Assembly (NCBI RefSeq): GCF_016598595.1
Contig: NZ_CP066786.1
Location: 3,371,501-3,435,500 of the forward strand
Source: Martelella lutilitoris
GTDB taxonomy: Bacteria > Pseudomonadota > Alphaproteobacteria > Rhizobiales > Rhizobiaceae
Reading direction: 5' to 3'
DNA: 64,000 nucleotides
How positions within the stretch are numbered: position 1 is the stretch's first letter; every line of letters begins with the position of its first letter. Below the pieces are notes generated by a model. It made no database searches and was not told where the DNA came from. It was given only the letters and a program-made list of their open reading frames with translations. Of the stretch, positions 18,456 to 26,141 are shown one piece after another. The position numbers and the translations under genes are program-made.

Positions 18456-19514
18456 TCACGTGGCGAGGCGCAGAATTGCCTGTTCCAGCGTGACCGGCGT
18501 GACCGCAGAGCGGAAATTGCCGATATAGGGAGCGCTGTCGCAGGCGGTCTGCGCGATGATCGCGGCATCTTCTCTTCCGGCGCCGAGGGCGGCAAGAGAG
18601 GTCGGCAGCCCGATGCCGGCATAAAGCGCCGCCAGCCTGGCGAGCAGCTCCTCCTGCCCGCCCTGCAGCACAAGCTGAACGAGAAGGCCGAAGGCCACCT
18701 GTTCGCCGTGAAGCCTGTCCGCCAGCGCGGGAACGGCGGAAAGCCCCCTTGTCAGCGAATGGGCGATCGAAAGCCCGCCATTCTCGAAGGCAAGCCCGCT
18801 CATCAGCACGACGGCTTCCACAACATCCTCGAGTTCCGGGGTCACCCTGTTTTCCTCCACGGCCTTGGCCGCGCCGGGCCCGTGGGTGATCAGGATCTCG
18901 AAACACGTCTCCGCGAGTCGCTGGACCAGCAGGGTCTGCCGGCCCCCGAAAAAATTGCTCGCCCCCGCCCGGACCGCCTCTTCCACCTCGAACCTCTTTG
19001 AAAGCGCATCGCCGAGGCCCGCGACGAAAAACCGGACCGGAGCGCTGGCGATGATTTGCGTGTCGACGATAACGGCTTCCGGATTCCGCGGCATCATGCG
19101 CACCGAGTCGATCACGTGCTCCGCAGTGTAGAGCACGGAAAGACGCGATGTCGGACTGTCGTTGGATGCGATCGACGGCACGATGACCACCGGAAGGCCG
19201 CATAGCGAGGCGGCTCCCTTGGCAACATCGATCGCTTTGCCGCCGCCCATCCCGATGACGACGTCGGCGCCTTTCGACCTGACTTCCGTTGCGACCTTGT
19301 CGATCTCCTCCGCGGTGCACTCGCCCGAAAATTCCGCGAAGCTGACGTCGGAACCGAGCAATGCCGCAATCCGTTCCCGGAACAATCCAAGGACGACGCC
19401 ATCGGCGACGAGAAGCGGGATCCTGCCGCTTTGTTCGACAACGGCCGGGAGTTCGTCAAGGGCGCCTGCCCCCTGTACATAAAGATGCGGAGACCCGAAT
19501 TTGCGCAGTGTCAT
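18456..19514 (-). CDS. GldA-like iron-containing alcohol dehydrogenase
   Basis: 352 residues. The N-terminal nucleotide domain has VIGMGGGKAIDVAKGAA, the GGGK/D loop of the type III alcohol dehydrogenase/glycerol dehydrogenase family. VPSIASNDSPTS and AGLGDALSKRFE follow, with D in the metal site, then metal histidines in ENGGLSIAHSL and LHGEQVAFG. GldA members oxidise glycerol to dihydroxyacetone with NAD; relatives include glycerol-1-phosphate dehydrogenase. It is the last gene of the FAD enzyme/FGGY kinase/GldA run, 55 bases after the kinase stop. The true substrate may be another polyol or hydroxyketone. Confidence 0.85.
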   Translation of the reverse strand: MTLRKFGSPHLYVQGAGALDELPAVVEQSGRIPLLVADGVVLGLFRERIAALLGSDVSFAEFSGECTAEEIDKVATEVRSKGADVVIGMGGGKAIDVAKGAASLCGLPVVIVPSIASNDSPTSRLSVLYTAEHVIDSVRMMPRNPEAVIVDTQIIASAPVRFFVAGLGDALSKRFEVEEAVRAGASNFFGGRQTLLVQRLAETCFEILITHGPGAAKAVEENRVTPELEDVVEAVVLMSGLAFENGGLSIAHSLTRGLSAVPALADRLHGEQVAFGLLVQLVLQGGQEELLARLAALYAGIGLPTSLAALGAGREDAAIIAQTACDSAPYIGNFRSAVTPVTLEQAILRLAT

Positions 19515-19569
19515 GAGATCGCTCCTCCCGGAAGGCGTATGGACGTCATGTTAAGTGAAAACGCCGGCA

Positions 19570-21105
19570 TCAGCCCGGGGCCAGGCCCCGGAGTTCGGCG
19601 AGTCTGTGGTTTATGGGGGCGAGCGCCTTCTGGATATCGCAATAGGTCCTGAAACCCTCGGCATAATAGGCTGCCCGTGAGGGTTCCGGCATGATCGTAT
19701 CCCTGACGCCGATCACCTGCGCGGCGGAATAGGGGTCCGGGAAGACGCCGACGCCGATGCCCGCGATCAAAGCCGCGCCGAAAGACGCGTCGCCGTTGGC
19801 CGGCAACTCGATCCTGATGTTCAGCACATCCGCGACGATCTGCGACCACAGCCGGCTTTTCGCGCCCCCGCCGATAAGACGCGCGGCCTTCATGTTCAGG
19901 CCGAGCGCGCAAAAGGCGTTCAGGCAATCCCGCAGGGAATAGGCAACCCCTTCGTAAAGCGCGCGGACCAGAGCCCCGCGCGAATGGTTGAAGCCGAGAC
20001 CGACAAAATCGGCCCTCAGGAGCGGGTCCCAATGCGGGCTGCGCTCGCCGTTGAGATAGGGGTGAAAAAAAAGACCCTCCGCGCCCGCCGGCACGCTGGC
20101 CGCTTCCCTGTCCAGATCGCCGAAGCCACTCCCCTCGCCCCCCGATCGCTGATCGGTCAAAATCCGCCGAAGCCAGTCATGGGCCGAGGCGCACGAATTG
20201 GTGCCGGCGATCGTATAATATGCCTCGGGGACGATATGCGGATAGTTGATCACGGTTGCCTCGGGCCGGGGGCGGCGCGACAGCAGGCTGACGGTCGCGG
20301 CGGTGGCAAGCTTGACGACGCCCAGCCCCTCCTCGAGCATTCCGGCGCCATACGTTTCCGCAGCGGTGTCGGAGGCCCCGCAAACAACGGGGGTTCCGGG
20401 CTTCAGGCCCGTGAGGGAGGCCGCCTGCACGGTCACGCATCCGCAAACGCTGAGCGTCGGCCGGATCGGGGGCAAGGTATGCAGCGGCCAGCCGATCATG
20501 TCGCAAAGCTCGGCGGACCAGGATTTTCCGTCCGCGGATGCCATCAACGTGCCCACGGCGTCGATCGGGTCCGTCTCCCATGTGCCCGTGAGATTCTTTC
20601 TCAGCCAGTCCTTCGCAAGGTATAGCCTGGAGAAGCGCGTGAACGCATCGGGCTCGTTGCGCTTCAGCCAGAGCATCTGCGGCAATGTCCAGGTCGGGTT
20701 CACGCTGTTTCCGGCGATGCGAAGAATATCCGCTCCGGCCTGCCGGCGAAGCTCCTCCGTCTCGGCCCCGGCGCGCTGGTCGTTCCAGAGAATGGCGGGG
20801 CGAATCACGTTGCCGCCGGCGTCTTCCAGCACCTGCGTGTGGGCGCCGGCGGTGATCGCGACACCGCCGATTTCCGCATTTCCGGCCTGGCCCACGATTT
20901 CCCGCGTGGTTCTGGCGAGAGCCTCCATCCATTCGCCCGGGGCCTGTTCGCTCCACCCTGGACGGGGCGACATTGTTCTGATCGGCGCGCTGCTTTCGGC
21001 AAGGACGGCGCCATCCAGCCCGATCAGGGTCGATTTCAGGGAGCCCGCACCGAGATCGATGCCCAGAAGGCCGAAAGCGGATGCGCCCGGGGAGCGGTCA
21101 GCCAT
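19570..21105 (-). CDS. FGGY-family carbohydrate kinase (xylulokinase-like)
   Basis: 511 residues from the ATG at 21105. The first FGGY domain starts with GIDLGAGSLKSTLIGLDG (the ATP-phosphate 1 loop) and contains ILWNDQRAGAETEEL. The second has GASDTAAETYGAG, HPYLNGERSPHWDP and ARLIGGGAKSRLWSQIVADVL (the adenosine loop). This layout is closest to xylulokinase-type members; related kinases act on ketopentoses, erythrulose, apulose or glycerol. Its start overlaps the end of the FAD enzyme gene by 8 bases, so the two are coupled. It probably phosphorylates the keto product of the local pathway, but the specificity is unknown. Confidence 0.88.
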   Translation of the reverse strand: MADRSPGASAFGLLGIDLGAGSLKSTLIGLDGAVLAESSAPIRTMSPRPGWSEQAPGEWMEALARTTREIVGQAGNAEIGGVAITAGAHTQVLEDAGGNVIRPAILWNDQRAGAETEELRRQAGADILRIAGNSVNPTWTLPQMLWLKRNEPDAFTRFSRLYLAKDWLRKNLTGTWETDPIDAVGTLMASADGKSWSAELCDMIGWPLHTLPPIRPTLSVCGCVTVQAASLTGLKPGTPVVCGASDTAAETYGAGMLEEGLGVVKLATAATVSLLSRRPRPEATVINYPHIVPEAYYTIAGTNSCASAHDWLRRILTDQRSGGEGSGFGDLDREAASVPAGAEGLFFHPYLNGERSPHWDPLLRADFVGLGFNHSRGALVRALYEGVAYSLRDCLNAFCALGLNMKAARLIGGGAKSRLWSQIVADVLNIRIELPANGDASFGAALIAGIGVGVFPDPYSAAQVIGVRDTIMPEPSRAAYYAEGFRTYCDIQKALAPINHRLAELRGLAPG

Positions 21106-22561
21106 GGGGCACACTCACGGCGCCGTCGGGCGCCTTCATGCCGACCTTCCCCGGATTCATAAGATTGTCGGGGTCGATCGCCGCCTTCAGCGACTGCAGC
21201 AGCTTCAGGCCTCCGCCGAGTTCGCGTTCCAGCCACGCATTGCGGAAGATGCCGACGCCGTGATGGTGCGAAATGGTTCCGCCATAGTCCAGCGCCAGCG
21301 TTTCGGCACACTCCCAGAGCCGTGCATGAATGCGCATTGCCTCGCCGGAAGGCATTGGCGGCAGGCGCATCGTCATGTATTGGCAGGCGCCCTCGGGATA
21401 GATGTGGGACCAGTGGGCGCCGAAATAGGTCGACGGATATATCTCCTTCACCTTCGCCCTGATCGCCTCGTACAATGACGGCAGGACGGACCATCTGGCG
21501 GCGATCTCTATCGTGTCGTTGTAATAGCCCTTGGCTTGCCAGACCTGGGAATAGACGAAGAAGCGGTTCTTCTTCCAATGACGGTAAGGCTCATTGTCGG
21601 CAATGATCGCGCCATGCCTCCTGGCGATGGCCAATGCCATTTCCTCCTCGGCGCCGGCCAGAGGCGCCTGTCCGCAAAAGGCATAGATCGCAAGAATCGG
21701 ATGATCGTCGAAACCGGACAGGCCTTCCATCCGTTCGCTGCTCTCGGCCTCGTCGTAAATTCGGGCGATCTGCGGACGGATTTCCGTCTGCATGATCTCC
21801 CGGGCGCAATCAAGCGCCGCCGCCAGCGTCGGAAAAGCAAGGGTCACGCCGCTCTCGATCTCGGGTTTCCTGTAGATCCGCAGGGTAACGGTGTCGACAA
21901 TTCCAAACCCTCCCTCCCCGCCGATCAGGATGTCCGCGACGGAGGGACCGGCCGCGCGCCGCGGCACCGGACGCACCACGAGAGGCGAACCATCGGGCAT
22001 GACGGCGGAAAGGCCGATCACGATATCCTCGATCTTGCCGTAGCGGCTCGAGGCCTGACCGCCTCCCCGGCATGCGACCCAGCCACCGACGGTGGAAATT
22101 TCCATGGATTGCGGATAGTGGCCGCAGGTATAGCCCTTCTCGTTGAGTGCATGCTCAAACGCCGCACCGTTCATGCCGGCCTCGACCGTGACCATCGCAT
22201 CCTCGGCATCGAAAGACAAAATCCGGTCGAGACGACGCAGATCAATCGTCATCTCCCGGCTTATCGGAATGGCTCCCCCAAGCACGCCGGAACCGTTCCC
22301 GAACGGGATGATCTGCACCTTGTTCTCGAAGGCGAATTTGACGATCTCCGCCAGTTCCGTCCGCGTGCCGGGCCTGACGACCAGGCGCGGCAGCACGCCG
22401 GCCAGCCGGCCCTCCCGCGCACAGAAATTGGCATATGGCAGACGGTCATGGGCGTAGTCCCGACGGGCCGCCTCGTCGGTCAAGACATGCTCCCTCCCGA
22501 CGATTCGCGCCATCGCCGGGACAATTGCATCCCGTTCATCCCCGCCTAGATTCCTGCTCAT
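21098..22561 (-). CDS. FAD-linked oxidase, alkylglycerone-phosphate-synthase-like
   Basis: 487 residues of the VAO/PCMH FAD-binding type 4 fold. FAD loops are visible in IIPFGNGSGVLGGAIP, GHYPQSMEISTVGGW and GGEGGFGIVDTVTLRI. The C-terminal cap carries GTISHHHGVG and the NLMNPGKVG ending. The HHHGVG motif and a YPEGACQYMTMR segment are hallmarks of alkylglycerone phosphate synthase rather than of GlcD or D-lactate dehydrogenase. In eukaryotes that enzyme makes the ether bond of plasmalogens; bacterial relatives often have unknown roles. There is no signal peptide. It is the first gene downstream of a promoter-plus-operator identical in key bases to that of tctC, and it is coupled to an FGGY kinase. 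An oxidase acting on a hydroxy acid or polyol is as likely as ether chemistry. Confidence 0.8.
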   Translation of the reverse strand: MSRNLGGDERDAIVPAMARIVGREHVLTDEAARRDYAHDRLPYANFCAREGRLAGVLPRLVVRPGTRTELAEIVKFAFENKVQIIPFGNGSGVLGGAIPISREMTIDLRRLDRILSFDAEDAMVTVEAGMNGAAFEHALNEKGYTCGHYPQSMEISTVGGWVACRGGGQASSRYGKIEDIVIGLSAVMPDGSPLVVRPVPRRAAGPSVADILIGGEGGFGIVDTVTLRIYRKPEIESGVTLAFPTLAAALDCAREIMQTEIRPQIARIYDEAESSERMEGLSGFDDHPILAIYAFCGQAPLAGAEEEMALAIARRHGAIIADNEPYRHWKKNRFFVYSQVWQAKGYYNDTIEIAARWSVLPSLYEAIRAKVKEIYPSTYFGAHWSHIYPEGACQYMTMRLPPMPSGEAMRIHARLWECAETLALDYGGTISHHHGVGIFRNAWLERELGGGLKLLQSLKAAIDPDNLMNPGKVGMKAPDGAVSVPHG

Positions 22562-22614
22562 AAATCCCCCCCTCCGCCGCCAGCTTCCTCTTGCCGACGG
22601 GCCAATATCCTCAC

Positions 22615-22630
22615 GAACAATCGTTTGTTC
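22615..22630. promoter_or_regulatory. Probable LacI-family operator ahead of the FAD enzyme gene
   Basis: GAACAATCGTTTGTTC is an inverted repeat with 6-base arms (GAACAA/TTGTTC) and a central TCGT, the centre-CG type bound by LacI-family regulators. The 16 bases ACAATCGTTTGTTCAA (22617-22632) recur exactly at 29012-29027 ahead of tctC. The site lies 6 bases downstream of a promoter-like -10 on the minus strand, so a bound repressor would block initiation. The LacI gene ends about 100 bases upstream of this site. Confidence 0.75.
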
Positions 22631-22636
22631 AACGCG

Positions 22637-22665
22637 ATACTAGCGACACCCCCCGCTGCTGTCAA
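22637..22665 (-). promoter_or_regulatory. Promoter for the FAD enzyme/kinase/GldA operon
   Basis: On the minus strand TTGACA (22660-22665) is separated by exactly 17 bases from TAGTAT (22637-22642). This is a perfect -35 and a reasonable -10, about 75-100 bases before the ATG at 22561, with the operator just downstream. Confidence 0.65.
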
Positions 22666-22730
22666 TCACATCCGGCCGCAAGGCGACAATTTCAGATTGT
22701 TTCGCGCACGAAAGCCCGAGGGCGTCGCCT

Positions 22731-23780
22731 TTACGTTGTCCGCGCGCCAGCCATCTTGCCGGACGAAAGCGCGCCGGATGCCGGTCCGGTTGATTTCCTC
22801 AGCTTGATGTCACCGGGAGGCAAAGGCGCAACGTCGGCCTGTTCGTCTCCGGAGAGACGCCTGATCAGCAGCGTCGCGGCAATGCGGCCAAGCTCGACCG
22901 TCGGCATCGGCACCGTGGTGAGTTCGGGGGTCAGCAACTCGGCAAAAACATCGTCATGCAGGGATATGACGGACACGTCTTCGGGAATCCGCTTGCCCGC
23001 GCCTTGCAGGACTTTCATGGCGCCGCCGGCCGAAACCAGCGTCGCGGCAAAGACGGCGGTCATATCCTGGTCGAGCAGCCGCCGCATCGCCTCCTTCCCG
23101 CCCTCCACGGTGTAGCCGGCTTCCGAAACCAGAGCGGGGTCGAATTCGATGCCCGCTTCTGCCAGCGCCTCCTTGTATCCTTCGATGCGCTGCCGCGCAT
23201 TCATGCCGCCGGCGCGGCCGCTCAGATGGGCTATTCTCCTGTGGCCGAGCGCAATGAGATGCTGGACGGCGGACTTTGCGGCAGCGCAGCCGTCAAAGAT
23301 AACGCTTGGCGATACGCCATCGAGCGACTTGTTCATCAGGACAACCGGCACATCCGCTTCAAGAAGCTCGGCCTTCAGTTTCGTGTCGTCTTCGAAGCTC
23401 GCGACCAACAGGCCGTCAACCCTGTTCATCTGCGACAGGTGGGATACGGATTTGCCGGCCCGGCCAAGCTCCCGGTGAGAAATAATCAGCGAATAGCCGT
23501 TCTGCGCACAGACCTCTTCCGCGCCATAGATCATCGCAGAAAACACCGGATTTTCGAGCTGGGGAACCACGAGCCCGATCGTCGAGCTCTTCGATGTTCT
23601 CAGTCCGCGCGCAAGCGCGTTTGGCCGGTATTTGAGCCGGGCGGCGGCATCAAGAACGCGTTTCTTGGTATCATCGCGGACGCGCTGGCTCTCGTCGCCG
23701 CGCAAGATCCTCGACACGGTCGAAACATCCACCTGTGCAAGCGTGGCAACATCACCCAGCGTAACCGATCTTTTTGCCAC
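22731..23780 (-). CDS. LacI-family transcriptional regulator
   Basis: 349 residues from a GTG start at 23780 (GTGGCAAAAAGATCG). The N-terminal helix-turn-helix is VTLGDVATLAQVDVSTVSRIL with the hinge RPNALARGLRT (residues about 6-58). The effector domain follows (IGLVVPQLENPVFSAMI, GLLVASFEDD, GHRRIAHLSGR, VISLHDDVFAELLTPELTTV, where D replaces the usual family D/N pocket residue). It lies between the tct transporter genes and the FAD/kinase/GldA genes, all on the same strand, and two matching operators flank it. It is probably the local repressor, with inducer derived from the imported substrate. No operator copy was seen in its own 142-base upstream gap, so it may be read through from the tct promoter. 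Confidence 0.92.
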   Translation of the reverse strand: MAKRSVTLGDVATLAQVDVSTVSRILRGDESQRVRDDTKKRVLDAAARLKYRPNALARGLRTSKSSTIGLVVPQLENPVFSAMIYGAEEVCAQNGYSLIISHRELGRAGKSVSHLSQMNRVDGLLVASFEDDTKLKAELLEADVPVVLMNKSLDGVSPSVIFDGCAAAKSAVQHLIALGHRRIAHLSGRAGGMNARQRIEGYKEALAEAGIEFDPALVSEAGYTVEGGKEAMRRLLDQDMTAVFAATLVSAGGAMKVLQGAGKRIPEDVSVISLHDDVFAELLTPELTTVPMPTVELGRIAATLLIRRLSGDEQADVAPLPPGDIKLRKSTGPASGALSSGKMAGARTT

Positions 23781-23921
23781 GTTTTCAAGCGCTCCCCTGC
23801 AGCAAGACTTACCCGGCAGTATGTTAGCCGAACCCGGAGAGCGAATTCCAGTATCCGCGATGAAACTTTGTCATTATCGCGGATCGCAGCCCAAAAAATG
23901 CGGCGACGCGCATCCTCCCCG

Positions 23922-25469
23922 TCATGCCGCTGTCTCCCCGCTCGTCCCTTTGCTGCGTTTGTGCACGATCTTTCTGCGCATGCGCGAATAGCCGCGCCAG
24001 ACATTCAGCGCGAGAAACAGCAGGCAGATCAGAAGCACGACGCCGCTGATCGGGCGGTGCAGGAAGGTCATCGGGTCCCCGCGCGAAAGAAGCAGGCTGC
24101 GCCGCAGTTCCTCCTCCATCAGCGGCCCCAGAATGAAACCCAGCAACATCGGCGCCGGCTCGAAACGAAGCAGCGACAGCGCGTAGCCCAGGGCGCCGGC
24201 AGCGGCCAGGAGAAAGATGTCGCCGGTATTGCTGTTGACGCTGTAGGCGCCGAGGATCATGAACACGACGATCGCCGGGAACAAGAGGCTTTGGGGAATG
24301 CGCAGCAGGGCGACCCACATGCCGATAAGCGGCAGATTGAGGATAACGAGCAGAATGTTGCCGTTAATAAAGCTGGCGATCAGCCCCCAGAACAGGGCGG
24401 GCTGCTCGGAAAGCATCAGCGGCCCGGGCTGGACACCGTTGATGATCAGCGCGCCGAGAACCAGCGCCATGACCGGGTCTCCGGGAATTCCGAGCGACAG
24501 GGTCGGGATGAATGCCGTCTGCACTGCGGCGTTGTTGGCGGATTCCGGACCTGACAATCCTTCGATGGCCCCGTGACCGAACCGTTCCGGCGTGCGTGAA
24601 ACCTTCTTTTCCAGCGCGTAGGCCATGAAGGAGGCGATCGTCGATCCGACGCCCGGCAGGGCTCCGAGAAAGCCGCCCAAGCCCGCGCCGCGCCCCATGG
24701 CCGGCAGCGACCGGCGCCAGTCCTGCTTCGTGGGCAGCATCGAGCGCAGCGAAACGCTTTGGACCTCCCGTCGCCCCTCTCGCCCGTGAACCCCGCCGAT
24801 AATCTCGGCCAGGCCGAACACCCCCATCGCCAGCACGACAAGGCCAAAGCCTTCCATCAGCAGCGATATGCCAAAGCCGTAGCGGATGACGCCCGAGGTC
24901 ACATCGGTGCCGATCGTGCCGAGCAACACGCCGAACGCCACCATGCACAGCCCCTTCAAAGCGCCGTTGATGGCCAGAGAACTGGCGGCCACCAGCCCGA
25001 GCAGCATGACGGCAAAATATTCCTGCGGCCCGAACATGAGGCCGAAGGACGAAATCACCGGCGTGAAGGCCGCGAGCAGAACGAGCCCCGACATCGCCCC
25101 GAAAAACGAGGCGATCGTGGTGATGAACAGGGCGACGCCGGCCCGCCCCTGCTTTGTCATCGGGTGACCGTCGAGACAGCTGACGACGGAAGACGGGGTG
25201 CCGGGCAGGTTGAGAAGAATGGATGCCGTCGAACCGCCATAGGCAGAGCCGTTATAAACGCCGGCGATCATCACGATTGCGTAAAGCGGCTCGAGATAGA
25301 AGGTCAGCGGCAGCAGAAGCGAGATCGTGGTCAGGGCGCCGATGCCGGGCAAGACCCCGATGAGCGTTCCGAGAAAGACGCCGACAAAGCAGTAAAGCAG
25401 CCCTGTCAGGCTGAAGGCCATATGAAAGCCAAGCGACAGATTGGAAAAGAGTTCCACCTCAGCCTCCAT
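23922..25469 (-). CDS. tctA: Tripartite tricarboxylate transporter, large membrane subunit TctA
   Basis: 515 residues from the ATG at 25469 (MEAEVELFSNLSLGF), within the usual 500-510 size. About twelve membrane helices are visible. The family motifs are LGTLIGVLPGIGALTT near the N-terminus, SAYGGSTASILLNLPGTPSS, and later GALPGVGSTIASFMAY and NNAAVQTAFIPTLSLGIPGD. TctA forms the conducting unit with TctB and uses the ion gradient, taking substrate from the periplasmic TctC. It overlaps tctB by 11 bases. The substrate is not predictable from sequence; the adjacent sulfatase suggests a sulfate ester or its carboxylate relative. Confidence 0.93.
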   Translation of the reverse strand: MEAEVELFSNLSLGFHMAFSLTGLLYCFVGVFLGTLIGVLPGIGALTTISLLLPLTFYLEPLYAIVMIAGVYNGSAYGGSTASILLNLPGTPSSVVSCLDGHPMTKQGRAGVALFITTIASFFGAMSGLVLLAAFTPVISSFGLMFGPQEYFAVMLLGLVAASSLAINGALKGLCMVAFGVLLGTIGTDVTSGVIRYGFGISLLMEGFGLVVLAMGVFGLAEIIGGVHGREGRREVQSVSLRSMLPTKQDWRRSLPAMGRGAGLGGFLGALPGVGSTIASFMAYALEKKVSRTPERFGHGAIEGLSGPESANNAAVQTAFIPTLSLGIPGDPVMALVLGALIINGVQPGPLMLSEQPALFWGLIASFINGNILLVILNLPLIGMWVALLRIPQSLLFPAIVVFMILGAYSVNSNTGDIFLLAAAGALGYALSLLRFEPAPMLLGFILGPLMEEELRRSLLLSRGDPMTFLHRPISGVVLLICLLFLALNVWRGYSRMRRKIVHKRSKGTSGETAA

Positions 25470-25917
25470 TGATGAGGAACGCCGGCCAGAGCGGGAGATA
25501 GACGCCGAGCCCTCCCACGAAAATGGCCATGCTGAAGAGCGTGATCGCAACACTTGCCAGGAGACGGCCAGCCAGGGTCAGGTTCCGGCTCATAAAGGTC
25601 AGCAGGAACAGGCACAGCAGCAATGTGAGCACCAGGCCCGCCCGGTCCAGCATCAGGCCGAACAGCACCACGACGCCGAGGACCAGCGCGGGCGGGAACA
25701 GGGCAGGCTTCAGCCCCTCGCCGCCGCGGATGACCGCCTGTATCGCGATCGCCGCCCCAAGCGCGGCCATCAGCCAGCCGACGATCACCGGAAAATAGCC
25801 GGGCCCCATTTGTCTGGCAGATCCGAAATCATAATGGCGGGCGTAAAGTGCGGCGAAGACGCCGATGCCCGCCATGAGAAGTCCGCCTATGAAATCAGCT
25901 TGATCCGGCCGCTGCAT
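25459..25917 (-). CDS. tctB: Tripartite tricarboxylate transporter, small membrane subunit TctB
   Basis: 152 residues from the second of two adjacent ATGs (25917), 6 bases after GGAGG; 25920 is the alternative. Four hydrophobic segments are visible: IGGLLMAGIGVFAALYA, FPVIVGWLMAALGAAIA, ALVLGVVVLFGLML and LVLTLLLCLFLLTF with a final amphipathic stretch. The conserved RQMGPGYFP after helix 1 is diagnostic. It overlaps tctA by 11 bases. It is separated from the upstream sulfatase by a 220-base gap holding two palindromes. Confidence 0.9.
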   Translation of the reverse strand: MQRPDQADFIGGLLMAGIGVFAALYARHYDFGSARQMGPGYFPVIVGWLMAALGAAIAIQAVIRGGEGLKPALFPPALVLGVVVLFGLMLDRAGLVLTLLLCLFLLTFMSRNLTLAGRLLASVAITLFSMAIFVGGLGVYLPLWPAFLINGG

Positions 25918-26039
25918 CATGTTCCTCCCGAGACATATTCCCCCCTGGCACGGCTTGCCTTGCGACGCATGCCTGTCTTCAGGCATCAGGCCGCCGGCAC
26001 GGCCGCCTGATGCTCCTCTCGTTCAACCGGTGCGCTAGC

Positions 26040-26141
26040 GCATCGGCCCGAAAATCGGGTCTGATTTTCGGAAAGCACGATGCGTAGATAAAATAGGCTA
26101 GAGCGTCCTTTGTGCGTCCGAATGGACGCACGGCGCTCTAG
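26040..26141. repeat. Two adjacent palindromic elements between sulfatase and tctB
   Basis: Element one (26040-26083) has outer arms GCATCG/CGATGC and inner arms CCGAAAATC (26048-26056) and GATTTTCGG (26063-26071). It resembles a dispersed palindrome seen in many Rhizobiales intergenic regions. Element two (26098-26141) has outer arms CTAGAGCG/CGCTCTAG and inner arms GTGCGTCC (26112-26119) and GGACGCAC (26124-26131). Its right arm overlaps the sulfatase stop codon. The pair could set different mRNA levels for sulfatase and tctBA. Confidence 0.75.

Noticed and set aside
26040..26141. CRISPR-like repeats
   Set aside because: Two different palindromes, not evenly spaced direct repeats with unique spacers; no cas gene in the window.
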